Below are positions 34,593 to 46,763 of a stretch of 64,000 nucleotides of DNA, piece by piece. Under the pieces are notes generated by a model, which saw only the letters and a list, made by a program, of their open reading frames with translations, did not search any database and was not told the DNA's origin. Numbering within the stretch: position 1 is the first letter of the stretch; the number at the start of each line of letters is the position of its first letter. Made by a program: the position numbers and the translations under genes. The stretch comes from Stenurella melanura (lineage: Eukaryota > Arthropoda > Insecta > Coleoptera > Cerambycidae). The stretch spans positions 27,407,548 to 27,471,547 of the forward strand of contig OY757311.1 in NCBI GenBank assembly GCA_963583905.1, written 5' to 3'.

Positions 34593-36290
34593 TTAGACAA
34601 TATGCACGATACTTGTCAAAAATTGTAAGACCTGCTGAAATCCTCAGTAAATTATTTATAGAATGCAATATAAAATCCGCGATTGAAGAAGACAGTGATA
34701 AAGATTAAGTATCTTTCACATTAGAGTAGGGTGTATTGATCAAATAATACTCATTTTATTGAGTCGCAAGCTGAAAATTAATGTTGGTTCCTGATTCCCA
34801 TAGAATTACATAAATAATAGGGCGACACCTATTAAGTTCAAGATACTTTTTAACGCGTTGACTGCCACCACGTATAAAAAACACAGGATTTAAGGCCAAC
34901 ATTTTTTTTTCTATAAATTACTTTAAAATAGTTTTACATAGCATATTAATTTATTTTAAGAAAAATATTATAAAAAATGCGTAATTTGCAGCAAAAATAA
35001 ATAATGGTGACACTTCTCATGCGGCCATCAAGTTTCAATTTTGTCGTTAAGGGCATGTGAGATCAACGCGTCACCAAATTGATTGTGTGCAGTTTCATGT
35101 TTTAGGCAGCGAGAAAGACTCCACAAAGTTCCCTAAAATGTTCCGGGTGCAGTAAGCATTATTGCCTTTCTTGCTTTTTCGAGTGCACAAAGCAATCGAA
35201 ATATAATACTTTTATCTATTTTTGTACTATTTTCTCGATATTTGTGTCGGTTATACAAATTTATAAAGAAAACAAATTTTATTTTATTTTGTTTGTAACC
35301 AAATAAACACAGAATAAAAAATATTTACGTAAAGTGTCCGCTTTTATTAGAAAAGAATTCATCCCGGAAACATTTGCTGTATGGTGCCACATAGGACTCA
35401 TATTAACGGGCCAAACATAGAGAACGGGTCCGCCAGGCCATGCTTTTCACCACAGCATTGTTTTAAATTCAATGCATAAAACCAACGGGGGGCGTCAGGC
35501 AACAAGATTGTTCGACAATACATGTGAGTCTACATTTGTCTCATAAAGCAAATGTGTCCCGAAAATGTGTGAGACCCTGTTGAACTCATCTGGTACTCAA
35601 CGTGTTAAAATTGTTTAAATACATGTCAGATAAACATTCATTTAATATACGAAATAAACCCGGATCCTTTGGCATTTCATAGAATACAACATCCGTTTTG
35701 TTCTAGAATTGATGCAATAATTTTAAGATTATGAGGGAACAGACAAACCAACAAGCAAACAAGATCACGACTTAAACGCATACATCTTCTCCGTTCCTTC
35801 GGGAGAAAGAATAAGGCAATACTGTTTAACGTAAAATTATGTAGAATTATATTAATACTAGAAATCACATAACAGATCATTTCCTAAGATATCCGGGACA
35901 AGTCGCAAGGGTGCTCCACAGTTCAGAGCTTTTCAGTAATTTATAATCCACCAAGGGGATTTATTAACTTTACAAGAAGGGGAAAGCTAAGCAGAAGGCC
36001 TATAAAAGTTTTTACAGCGTTTTAACCTCCGACACAATATGAACAGATAAAGTTTTATACCCGTTGAATATACCTTAATATGGAATGAGTGAATATTAAA
36101 TCTGAAACAATTTATACGTAGTTATTAAGACACAAAAAAGTATTAAACATTAGTTGAGAAGTCAGCAACTTACACATACATTACTTATAACATAGTATAT
36201 TTTCATCGCCGAGATTTTAATTAAATATGTTTAGGCTTGCCTTAATTCATTGTGTCCATATCTGTCCGTCTTAAGATATAATCCGTGGTA
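34593..36290. other. Unassigned region
   Basis: At 35735-35812 an AACAGACAAACCAACAAGC tract is followed by the imperfect hairpin CTTCTCC...GGGAGAAAG, possibly an eroded end of another hairpin/microsatellite element. Otherwise AT-rich with no feature. Confidence 0.4.
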
Positions 36291-36299
36291 TTGTTAACG

Positions 36300-36700
36300 C
36301 ATCAATATTAGAGTGGGGATAGTGGTGGGGGTGGAAAATGTTTTAAAAAAAATTAAGACCGTGGCTCCTACTATATACACCAAATCCTAGGTTTCTGGTC
36401 AATATCTTAATTATATTTTGTTAACCCCTTTTATAATGGAGTGGGGAGGTGATGTGGTGCAAAATGTCATTAAAAAACACGAGACCCTTTTTTTGGTATA
36501 TACACTAAATCTTAAGTTTCAGAACATTTGCTAGCTCGCTTTATTTATTTACCCCTATATCACTCCCAATCCTTCAAACGGAATCATTTCAAAATATAAC
36601 CATCCATATGTCATTATATTATATACATGTAGTAAATTTTAAGTAAATGTACTAATTTTATTCTATTAAACCCTTTAATAATTGAGTGGTACAATGTTCT
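36300..36700 (-). mobile_element. F1 element, copy d, core repeats
   Basis: Two degenerate core units (GAGTGGGGATAGTGGTGGGG; GAGTGGGGAGGTGATGTGG) in the minus orientation. The hairpin side resumes at 37430 after unrelated GC-rich DNA. Confidence 0.55.
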
Positions 36701-36868
36701 CTTGGCAGCTGGGTTGGAAAAGTTATTCTAGAGTTCTGGTTAGTTATAAATACCAAACATAAGTTTCTTGAGACAGGTAGAGTATCACATAAGATACATC
36801 TAGATACGGGTAACTGATTTACAGGTTTCCGTATCTTTTACGGTCTCTCTTGATACTAAGTGCATAAG

Positions 36869-37023
36869 TGCATGGCCATGTCGACATATCGCATTGCATT
36901 CATTGGTTCTTCGCGACAGTTTTACTGTCACGAAAAACCAATGAACGCTGTTGCCGGTGCTGTGCGATGTGCGATGGGCGATGGGTGATATGCGACGTGC
37001 GGTGCGCCGACGTGGCCACGCAG
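36869..37023. mobile_element. Small GC-rich palindromic element with internal hairpin
   Basis: Ends TGCATGGCCATGTCG and CGACGTGGCCACGCA are inverted near-matches. Inside is a strong hairpin, TTCATTGGTT...GACAG with CTGTC...AACCAATGAA (36898-36948), then GCGATG-type minisatellite. TAAG flanks both sides, but not at equal distance, so a target duplication is only possible. Confidence 0.5.
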
Positions 37024-37079
37024 TAAGTGAGCAAGGTGGGCGAGAGTGTAATGTGACAATGTAACGGCTATTTTCTACG

Positions 37080-37400
37080 CCTCTGGGGCCTCGATGTCAC
37101 CAGGTCCAGCCTGATACAATAATCTTTGACACGAGAACCCCAGCTCAACACGATGAAGAGTTTCGTCCGTCGATTGATATCACATTCGGCTTGGCAACGT
37201 CGCTAAACATCTGAGGAATAACTTCGCGGCAGCGTGACGGTGTCGGATAGATAACTATTGGCACAAGAGACCCCAGCTCAACATGCTGAAGAGTCCAGAG
37301 GTCGAATTATATCCAGTCAGGCTCGGTAACGTCACTATTAGTACTATACTGATTTAAGGCCAGCTCAGCGCGCTGAAGACGGAATAAATGGAAAAGTAAT
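37080..37400. repeat. Imperfect GC-richer tandem repeat
   Basis: CCCCAGCTCAACA(C/T)G.TGAAGAGT recurs at 37138 and 37270, with a shorter third copy (CCAGCTCAGCGCGCTGAAGA) at 37362. Period about 90-135 bp. Unassigned. Confidence 0.55.
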
Positions 37401-37429
37401 ATAACATTAATTTAAGAATGCTTCATTAC

Positions 37430-37825
37430 AGTGGGGTTGGTAGAGAGTAGATACACCAAGTCTCAGCTTTCTGGACTCTTACCAGTCTTGCACTACTTAT
37501 TTTTTCCTATTTACTCCCCAACCCTTCGCCGGGCTAAGCTGAAAATATAATCCAGTTACAGATCTCGCTATAATATTACCAAATTTCAACTCAGTATCTT
37601 AAATCGTTCCAGAGAAGACGCGCACACAAGAACGGTACACACAAATCGACTGGCAGGCGCGCACACAAGAACGGTACACACAAATCGACTGGCAGACAAA
37701 CAAACATTTTTTATTTTCTAATTTCAAATCTGAAGGTTTCATGACATTTCAACAACAAGAAATTTTGGAAATTTTCTCACGTTTACTATATTTCCAATCC
37801 ACCCGGTGGTGACGTGGTATGTGAA
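37430..37825 (-). mobile_element. F1 element, copy d, hairpin-side end
   Basis: Order as in copy c: CTTACCAGTCTTGCACTACTT, CCCCAACCCTTCGCCGG, TTCCAGAGAAGACGCGCAC, then a duplicated 38-bp unit (37617-37694) replacing the microsatellite, TTTCATGACATTTC, and a degenerate hairpin at about 37793-37820. Confidence 0.6.
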
Positions 37826-40160
37826 AATAAATATAACGTTTAATCTTAATAATAAGTAAGCAACTAAGAACTTTTTTCATTAAGTGCTAGTTAATAATAA
37901 TTACCAAGTGCAAAGTACTATAAAAAATGACCATTTAGAATTACAGTAAGTTATTTTCCGCATTAATGAGGAAAGTACATTTTTCCACAAGGCAATGAAT
38001 ATTCGTTTAAACCAGAATTGTATTTACAATTTAACATTTACATTAATTTAACAGAAATTAGCAGTTCCTTAGAACTGAAACTATAACCTAAAATAAAGAT
38101 TTAAGGTGCCTGCTAAATTTGTCTTTTAAGTTGAAGGCTAAATTTCGTGGGTCTTAAGATGATCAATAATGTTTTAAACGGAGTTTTTCATCATACACAA
38201 AAGGCCTTGTTGAAATGGACAGTCTATACATTAAAAAAAAGATTGAGTACCCTTGCACTGTAGCCAGGAATAAAGTGCAATATTCATTCTACAGGCATTT
38301 GACGATGCGTGACATTACTTTCGTTAAAATATATAAGTATAAAGCAATTATTGAAATGGCTATAAAAAGTAACTATGAGTAACTGACCGATTTCCATTCA
38401 GTTTGTCATATGAATAAATAAATAATCAATACTGCCGCAATCAGAGCAAATCATTGAATATACAGGTTGTAATCAGTTTCGTGTCATTAAAAAAAACTGG
38501 TAATGGAGACCGACTAGACAAACAAAAAACCTTTATGACTTTTCCCTCTAGGGGCACTTTGAAAAAACTGACCTAGGTCAACATTTTAAATACATATATT
38601 TTTTTTTAATATTAATGTAGAAAATGATTGAGAACCACTGCTTTTCTTGGTCAATGGACTTGTAGTTCCCAATTATACAACTTTTAAATTCTCATAAAAA
38701 AGTGCAATGGCCTTGGATCATCGACCGCCTTTAATGGACCGACTCAACCGAACTGAGGTAGTTGTAAAGAGGTAAATAATTCGTTATCTTTTCCTGCACA
38801 ACTGCAAGCAAATAATAGCCATAGAAGTTTAAACAGAGCATTTCTTTACATGTGTGTCTTTTAATTTAGAACAAAATATTGGATTAATGTTTATAATTTA
38901 GAATGTTTAAATGTGATTTATTAACGTTTGTAACATAAATGAGTGTCCTGGGTTAAAAGCTTACCAGCTAAGTAAATTATTCGAAATCTCTGCATCTGCA
39001 TCAATACAGAGTTCGGTACGTCGAATGAAGGACATACGTACTCCGTTCAACACTAAATAATAAACTATCAACTAACGTTGTAAATAAAGAAAAATAAAAG
39101 AAAAACTTGGTCCAAAATCTAAAATGGAATACAAAAAGAACGAACAAGTAAGTTGTGTATGTACGTAATCAAGAATTTAACGACTTGAACGGTAAAGTCA
39201 ATAAAATAAATCTTCACTATAAATACACAGCGACCCGAAATTCAAAAATAACAAAAACAACGAACGGCGGCGGGTTGGACGTGTGTACATAACGAAACAC
39301 CCACAGTAACTAAAATATTGCATAAGGAAGAGTCAGAGTATAGTTTTCTTCAGATCAGATCTACCAAACACTCAGAAAACGTCGACGTCTTTCATCTTAT
39401 TTACCGCATCGCTAAAGGCCGCCGACATTTTATAGCTGTCTACACAAATATTGAGTATCATAGGCAAAGACACACGCGACGATGTAAACCTACCTCAATA
39501 TTCCAGCAGTTCTCAAAAGATTTTATTGAAAATTTGCGAAATTTTTGTTTATTTTTTTTTCTCCAAAACTATGAGCTTAGACCCCATGTTACATAAGTTT
39601 TTTTGTTTGTCTTATCGTTCCCTACCACCAGTTTTTTTTAATGACATGAAACTGATTACATCCTGTATAAAGATAACATATTTTCATGAAGTTTCCGGTT
39701 AGTTAAAGCCTTATTATCTGATGTTGATATTGAAATTGGTTAAGAATATGTATGGTTACGTTAGATTTTTATTTTGCGCCAACATAAATATCAGTGTCAG
39801 GTAATAAGGTCCAATTTACCGGGTGACTGGGTGAATTTTATTAAAATGTAGATCGAAAATTGTTTTCTAAGGAAACTGCAGTCCTATAAAGTCTCTGAGA
39901 ATCGCTTTATTTGAATGTCTTCAAAAGCGTTCAAAGTAAAATAATGAATTTTTCCGCAACTATTATTTTGTTATAGATCGTGCTCCTATGATAAAACAGG
40001 TACCCCATCGACACCCCAAATTTATAAGGTGAAAGTGGTTGCAAAAGAAAATGATTATAATTTTCAAACCACTTGCTTGAAATTTACGCAAGTAAATAAT
40101 GAATAGTTTTTGAAAAAAAATGTCTGACAGTTTTTGTTAATTATTTTGTTATATTTTTTC
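37826..40160. other. Unassigned region
   Basis: AT-rich. Two overlapping ORFs at 39318-39596 and 39451-39702 plus have no recognisable domain. No RNA genes or repeats recognised. Confidence 0.45.
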
Positions 40161-40840
40161 TTATGGAAGTACACTTTATAACACCTTGATTCTTGTTTTA
40201 ACATGAAGTTTAAGATCTCTCCTATCTATTACAACTTGTCTGTCTCACAATTTTTGTTAATTGATTTGTCAGACTTAATTTTGAATGCGCTGCATCAATG
40301 CATCAATCATTGGCATCTCATAAAACGTCCTCAAAAAAAAACAAGTGAAGCTTAAGATCTCCTATATGCATAAAAAAAAATTTTTCATTGAGAAAATGTT
40401 TTTCACCATGTCAGATATTAAAAAATATGGTCGCGACACTCGTAGTGAAAAACAATAAATTTTCATGCATAAAAGAGATCTCAAACTTAATTACAGAAAA
40501 AAAAAGGTGGTGCTTTGACGCGGCCATTGTAATAGCTTATTTTTAAAGACAAAACGTTGTCACGGCGGCGGCGCTTAAAAATTAGGACTGACATGGTGAA
40601 AGACATTTTTGACAGACAAACTTTTATGCACGGAGGAGATCTTAAACATCACTTATTTTTTAAGGTGACATGAGATTCCAGTGATTGATTCTAATGCATT
40701 GATGCTGCGCATTCAAAATTAAGTCGCACAAATTAATTAACAAAAATTGCCAGACAGACAAGTTGTAATAGATAGTAAGATCTCAAACTTCATTTTAAAA
40801 CAAAAATTAAGGAGGCGTTTTGAAGTGTACTTTCATAAAA
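40161..40840. mobile_element. Foldback element
   Basis: Arms about 40161-40440 and 40560-40840 are inverted copies (TTACAACTTGTCTGTCT, TTGAATGCGC.GCATCAATGCAT, TTTCACCATGTCAG). The loop contains a further partial copy of the GCATAAAAGAGATCTCAAAC segment. No ORF. The right edge abuts the F1 distal end at 40853. Confidence 0.7.
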
Positions 40841-40848
40841 AAATAATT

Positions 40849-41115
40849 ATTTATGAAGAAACCGCTGCCTAAGAAATCACTACTTCAACATCCAGATTTT
40901 CCTCTAAGTCTCTTTATAGGTAAACTTCTTGACTATATTTGCACTTTCGTATGCGGAAATAATTGGTCATGGAATTTTAATAATATTTGGGGCAGATGTC
41001 ATAAAGAAAACAGAAATTGCAATTCAGCAAGATTCGTTAAGAGATTAAAAATGAACTTGGCTAATTTTCAAGCCCGGCATGATATTTACAAAATCTACAA
41101 AATGTGCAGGGGATA
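40849..41115 (-). mobile_element. F1 distal-end block, copy e left
   Basis: AAACCGCTGCCTAAGAAATCACTACTTCAACATCCAGAT-type end followed by the distal-end block (CTTGACTATATTTGCACT, TAATAATATTTGG). It is in inverted orientation to the end at 43592. Confidence 0.7.
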
Positions 41116-41229
41116 GAAACAAAGAAAAGTTTTAGAAATTTTCAAACTTTTATCAAACTGCGGATAAAAAATTTAACAAGTTACACAACTCAGAATAATG
41201 GTAATAGGCTTTAAATTAATATTCCACAA

Positions 41230-41900
41230 AAATGGGTTTCGCAAAAATGCGAGAACATGAATCTAGGTATCAAAATTAATCAAATACAGAAATTTTACAA
41301 TAAACGATGCTAGGCGTCGGTCAGCGTCGAAACGTAAAAATGCAAGAATATAAATTTATATAAAAAATTGTATCAAATACACTAGCTTTACAAAAACGAC
41401 GCTAGGCGTCGGTACGTAAAAATGCAAGAACGTGAATTTACATATAAAAATTAATCAAATACAGGTTTTACAGAAACGATGCAAGGCGTCGGATGGCGTC
41501 GAGATGTAAAGATACAAGAAGATGAATCTAGAAATCAAAATTTATCAAATACACGAGTTTTACAAAAACGGCGCTAGACGTCGGTCGTCGTCGAGACGTA
41601 AAGATACAAGAATATGAATCTAGAAATCAAAATTTATCAAATACACGAGTTTTACAAAAACGACGCTAGACGTCGGTCGGCGTCGAGACGTAAAAATGCA
41701 AGAATATGAATCTAGAAATCAAAATTTATCAAATAAGTTTTACAAAAACGACGCTAGGTGTCGGTCAGCGTCGAGACGTAAAAATGCAAGAATATGAATC
41801 TAGGTATCAAAATTTATTAAATACACAACTTTTACAAAAACGACCCTAGGTGTCGCGCGTCGGTCGGCGTAAAAATGCAAGAATATGATTCTAGGTATCA
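41230..41900. repeat. GC-containing minisatellite, about eight units of 80-97 bp
   Basis: Units contain TTTTACAAAAACGACGCTAG, CGTCGGTCGGCGTCGAGACG, TAAAAATGCAAGAATATGAA and ATCAAAATTTATCAAATACA. CGTCGG cores sit at about 41314, 41406, 41487, 41579, 41670, 41760 and 41855. CG-dense palindromic cores contrast with the AT-rich surroundings. Confidence 0.88.
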
Positions 41901-42061
41901 AAATGTATCAAATTCAAAATCAAATTTAGATCTTTCAAAAAGTATGCGATATAACGCCAAGGAACACTTTCGTGTCCAAAGAACAGCCGAATTTCCAAGC
42001 GTTACACAAATTGCTGTTGGACCCCCCCGTATTACCTATACATCTTTGATTTGTTAAACAT

Positions 42062-43592
42062 TTTCAATGTTAAGAATTAAGGCATTGGTTTCTAGCATAT
42101 ACGCCAAAAATAGGGGTAAATAAGAGAAAATAAGTAAAGCAAGCTGGTCAGAGTACAGAAACTTGAAATTCGGTGTATGTACTAGAAGCCAAGGCCTCAA
42201 TTTTTATTTAAATATTTTCCATCCCCCGCCATCCTCCCACTCCATTATTAAAGGGCTTGATAAAAAATTGAGATAATCACTTAAAATTTTGTGTACGTAT
42301 ATATTATAATGACATCAGGAACTATATTATATTTTGGGATTATTCCGTTGAAGGGTTGGGTTTTTTTTATGGCTTTGGGTCATAGACCATACAGCCAGTC
42401 ACCAAAGAGCAATTTATAATATGGAATACTAGAACAAAACCTAACACAAAATGAGTAGAGATAGATGAGCAAAATGAGGAATTACAGGGACACACGCTTC
42501 TCGCCCTGGGGTCTGTGAGGGCATTAAATTATAATAAACATCACAAGAAGGACCACGGGAAGGAGGGTATAAACAAGAGGTAAGACAAGAGGAATACAAA
42601 TCTAGCCTATAACTTTATTTTACTTTCTACCAAAAAACCGATAGTAAATTCAGAAATTTGCTTAGTGCGAAGAGAAAGGAGATTAACTATGTTAAATGGA
42701 GCCATAACATGAGACAATATTTTTAATAAATGTGTCTGTAGCGGTTTTATTTCTGGAACATGAAAAGAAAACATGGTCAAGATCACTAATAACACCACAC
42801 AGATCGCACAGATGTGATGGGACGGGTTGGGGGTTAAATAGGGGAAAATAAATAAAGCAAGCTGGTAACAGTACAGAAACTTAAAATTCGGTATATATAG
42901 TAGAAGACAAGGCCTCAAACTTTTTATAATATTTTTCAACCCCTCCACCAACCCTACTCTATTATTAAACGGGTTGATAAAATAAAATTGAGATACTCAT
43001 TTAAAATTTGGTATAAGTTTGTATTATAACGACATCTGGAACTAGATTATATTGTGAGATGATTCCGTTGAAGGGTTGTGGGTTAAATAGGGGCAAATAA
43101 GGGAAAATAAATAAAACAAATTGGTAAGAGTACAGAAATTTGGGAAATGGCGTATATACTGGAAGCGAAGGCCTAGGTTTTTTTATAAGATTTTCCATGC
43201 CCCCACCACACCCCCACTCATTAAAAAAGTTGATAAAATTAGATTGAGATTTTCACTTGATATATGGTATACGTATGTATTATAACGACATCTGAAACTG
43301 GATTATATTTTGATACGATTCCGTTGAAGGAGTGGGGGGGGGTAAGTAGAGGTATATGGGGAAAAATAAGTAAAGCATGCTGTAAGAGTACAGTAACTTG
43401 GGATTTGGTGTATATACTATAGACCAAGCTCATATTTCTAATATTTATCTACGACATCTGCGCCAAATATTATTAAAATTCTATGACCAATAATTTCCAC
43501 ATACTAGAGTGCAAATATAGTCATAATGTTTTCTTTGAAGTGACTGGGATGAAAAATCTGGATGTGGAAGTAGTAATTCCTTAGGCAGCGGT
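42062..43592 (+). mobile_element. F1 element, copy e (core and distal end)
   Basis: About four core repeats with CTGGTAAGAGTACAGAAA and GGTTGGGGGTTAAATAGGGG-type boxes, ending in the distal block and ATCTGGATGTGGAAGTAGTAATTCC plus TTAGGCAGCGG (43557-43592). A retroelement 3' end is inserted in the first repeat (42361-42823). The hairpin side is replaced by the minisatellite and the inverted distal end at 40849. Confidence 0.68.
42361..42823 (-). mobile_element. 5'-truncated non-LTR retroelement 3' end with target duplication
   Basis: Minus-strand insertion flanked by GGGTTGGG on both sides (42353-42360 and 42824-42831). Removing it restores the F1 core sequence GGGTTGGGGGTTAAATAG. The 3' tail is A8 (42361-42368 on plus as T8). 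It encodes a C-terminal zinc-knuckle-like piece, HLCDLCGVISDLDHVFFSC, as in I/R1/Jockey-type elements, then a frameshifted C-terminus ending FLVESKIKL at about 42607. Confidence 0.82.
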
Positions 43593-44147
43593 TTTACATT
43601 ATATTGTCATCAAAGCTACGCACAATTGCCAAGTTTCATACAACTAGAAGTGGGTGAAATTCAGTTCCTTAGATTTTATTACTTACATACATAGTTAATT
43701 AGTTACAGGTCGACGTAATAAAAGCGTGTTAAAAAGAAACAAATTGGAAAGAATCTGTACAGTTTTTCATTGAAACGCCTGCGATCAGCCTACAATATGT
43801 GTAGGTTCCAAAGTCAACCACCCGGAGGTTGCAGTACGATTTTAAATCCCTTATCTTGGGGTGCTTATTTATCATAAGTCCTCTCGCCGATACTTGTTGT
43901 AGGCGGATCGTTGGCGTTTGAATGGAAAATTGCATTGATTTTTTTCGAATTTGTTCGCTTTTACTTCGTAAAATATGACACCAGATTTAGAATAAATCGC
44001 TTCGACAAATTACTAAAAATTACGGGATTTTGCAAACAATGCTGAATCACTTACGTAGAATTTTAAGTATTTTTTTAACTTTCCCAGTTACTTAATTATT
44101 CTTAGTCTCACAATGAGTTATAAGATGCTGTTGTATATTATTAAACT
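43593..44147. other. Unassigned spacer
   Basis: The ORF at 43729-43935 minus is not recognised. Confidence 0.4.
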
Positions 44148-44482
44148 ATGTACTACCCATTCGATGTAGTAGCAAGGACAAAAAGAGACTTAATACAAGC
44201 CTTCAAATCACTAGAAGCGGCCGCGAAGAGAGTGGGGCTACAAGTTAATATATCGAAAACAAAGTATATGAAAGTTACTAACAACATTCAAGTAGCACCA
44301 CCCGAAGACCTGGTGGTAGACACATATATTTTCGAGGGGGTAAGAGAGTTTATATATCTTGGATTTGAAATAAACGAAAATAACGCAGTAAGTGCAGAAA
44401 TCATGAGAAGGATATACTTAGCTAATAGAGTTTACTTTGGACTATAAAAGCTTCTAACAGCAAGCATGTTGCGTACATCTGG
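44148..44482 (+). pseudogene. RTE-like non-LTR RT relic, palm to thumb
   Basis: Reads FDVVARTKRDLIQAFKSLEA, RVGLQVNISKTKYM, then YLGFEINENNAVSAEIMRRI and YLANRVYFGL-stop-KLLTASMLRTS. This is the segment just after the F/YADD catalytic motif in RTE-type RTs (ADD is degraded to PFD). It stops at about 44482 and resumes at 46268. Frame has one stop. Confidence 0.75.
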
Positions 44483-46267
44483 CAACTTTAATTAATTTTA
44501 TTAAATTCATGTAAACAGATTGAATTTTTGAGAAATATTTACAGGTATTTACCATATTTTAGTAACTAAAATGCCAGACATTAAATTATAGTAGGTAATC
44601 TGTTTAAATTTAGGAATGTACACATTTATTATATTTTCATGTTTCATCCATTTAACTCTTTTTGTATTCCAGTTTTTGCTAACAGCTCTCGTAGAACACA
44701 GAGGCTTCGATCGCATAGTAAATATATCTATTTCACAGCACAAATTTCTTAATTATTGGTTAAACCAAATATACTGCAGGAAGTATTATGGGTTGCATAT
44801 AACAACGCGGACCCATTCTTAGTAATTTTTAGTTTATAGTATGGTAATATGTTAATTGAGACTTGAGAGGGGATATCTCTTTTATTAGCTAGCTGGTAGG
44901 AGAATGGCCATTTCTGTAGCCAATTCTGCAGCAGCAATTACTTTGACTTTTAAGTTTTTTGATAATCATTCAGTCGCGAGTTGTGACACTTCTGCCGTTA
45001 TCAAACTTTTTCTTAGTGATCTATCTAATAAAAGGTAATTACATTTATTTATTTGATTCCTCTCATTAGTGTTTAACGGCCTTTAGCCATATTTTTCATT
45101 TCTGCTAACTAAACAACCATAATTCTGAAACATGTGCTGATAATATTTTTTTTTCTTCCCAAACGTAGAGTTTTGCTGCCAAATAGCTGATTATATAGTA
45201 AATAGATGATTATAGATGATTATATAACTGATTATTTTAACAACTGATTACATAGATAATTAACAAGTAACTGATTAGATAGTTAATACAAATTATTTAA
45301 ATCATTTACCGAAATAATTTGCATAATTAGTACAAATAGTCTACATAATTTACACATGGAAAATCATTTTCGTTTGATGGTTAAATATCTGCTAGATTTC
45401 ATAAGACGGATAGTCCAGTCAAATACAGTTTAGTAAAGTTCAGCAGTCGATTGAAATTCCGTTTAGTCAAGTCCAGTTTAGTCCAGTCAATCCCAACCAA
45501 CAGCAAAACCCTAGCGTTATACAGGTTAGCAAGACGTCAAACTACGTCGAGGAGCAGTCTGTGTTCGGAGAGGCTGTTAGGAAAGGCTACCAGAACTCAC
45601 CAGGAGCCCTCATCCACTATCTATCCATCATCGGGAGGATTGGTGAGATTCTGAGAATTTCATTGATATTTTCTGTTGTATAATATTTACTGTATAACTT
45701 TCATTGCACAATATATTTCTTTTCTTTTAATGATAAATTAATTAAGCTATAAATATTTTCTGGTGGAAATTGTGATAATATTACTTAATATTTCTATTTC
45801 ATAATTGATAACATTATTTTATAATTTTTAAATTGATTAAAATCGCTGATTTGTTTTTACATTGATGATTTTTCTGAAGTAATTAATAAATAAGTATCTT
45901 TTATCGTAAAATTTAATTTTTCATTTTTTCTGTTTGTCTGTCCGCCATAAGATCAAATCTTTCCACGGCGGTTGGTTTCACCATCACAGGGGTAGCAGTA
46001 ACACTTAAATTTTCCGTGGATGGCGCTCATAATTTTTACATCATTTTAAGCTACCTCTGAGTGTTGGAACAAACTAGCTAGGCAAAATATCACAAAAATA
46101 TTGGTTCACCCTCTGGCTGATTTAAAAAAATATATATTATTTGAACCCACGAAATCCCAGCCACGCACCAGATCAGCTAGCCGTTCGCCGTCACTATTTG
46201 TGTGTTGGTTGAATTGCCTTTGGTTATCACCTTAACCGGTGATATCATTGTTAATTTTTCTAGGGCC
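44483..46267. mobile_element. 1.8-kb unidentified insertion splitting the RTE-like relic
   Basis: The RT reading frame stops after MLRTS (44482) and picks up again at SDVTSIITKKNKILIYKTF (46268), so the DNA between is an insertion. It begins TGGCAACTTTAATT. No RT, integrase or transposase was found, and no clear target duplication. A solo LTR or a MITE are possible. The short ORF at 45451-45654 is unrecognised. Confidence 0.55.
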
Positions 46268-46763
46268 AAGTAGTGATGTAACAAGCATAATAACCAAAAA
46301 AAACAAGATATTGATATATAAAACTTTTATTAAACCAGTACTCTCCTACGCATCGGAAGCATGGACCATGACAAAAAGTGATGAAGAGCTACTAGGCGGT
46401 TTTGAAAGAAAGATTTTGCGTCATATATATAGAGGTGTACTGGAGAATGGGACGTGGCGCAGGCGGTACAATTTTGAGCTCTACCGCCTTTATGAGGAAC
46501 CTGATATTGTCAGGTCCATCAAAATAAATAGGCTAAGCTGGCTTGGACACCTTGAAAGGATGGATGACATGGAACCACCAAAGAAAATATTTCAGCAAAC
46601 ACCGGCCGGACATAGGACGAGAGGCAGACCTAGAACTAGATTTAAGGATCAGGTGGAGGAGAATCTAAGAATGCTAGGAATTAGAAATTGGAAAGCCAAG
46701 GCGAATAATAGGGAAGAATGGAAACTGATATTGGAACAGGCCAAGATCCACCCGGGGTTGTAG
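46268..46763 (+). pseudogene. RTE-like non-LTR RT relic, C-terminal part
   Basis: Continues the 44148 relic: KNKILIYKTFIKPVLSYASE, AWTMTKSDEELLGGFERKIL, then WLGHLERMDD and RTRGRPRTRFKDQVEENL with a terminal WK...QAK segment. This is the usual C-terminus of insect RTE-type ORF2 proteins. It has an intact stop (TAG at 46761). Confidence 0.82.

Noticed and set aside
37138..37400. CTGAAGAGTCC...GGTC-GAAT in the 37.1-37.4 kb repeat as a hammerhead
   Set aside because: Stem II has a mismatch, GAAA is GAAT, and no stem III or UH cleavage site follows in any copy.
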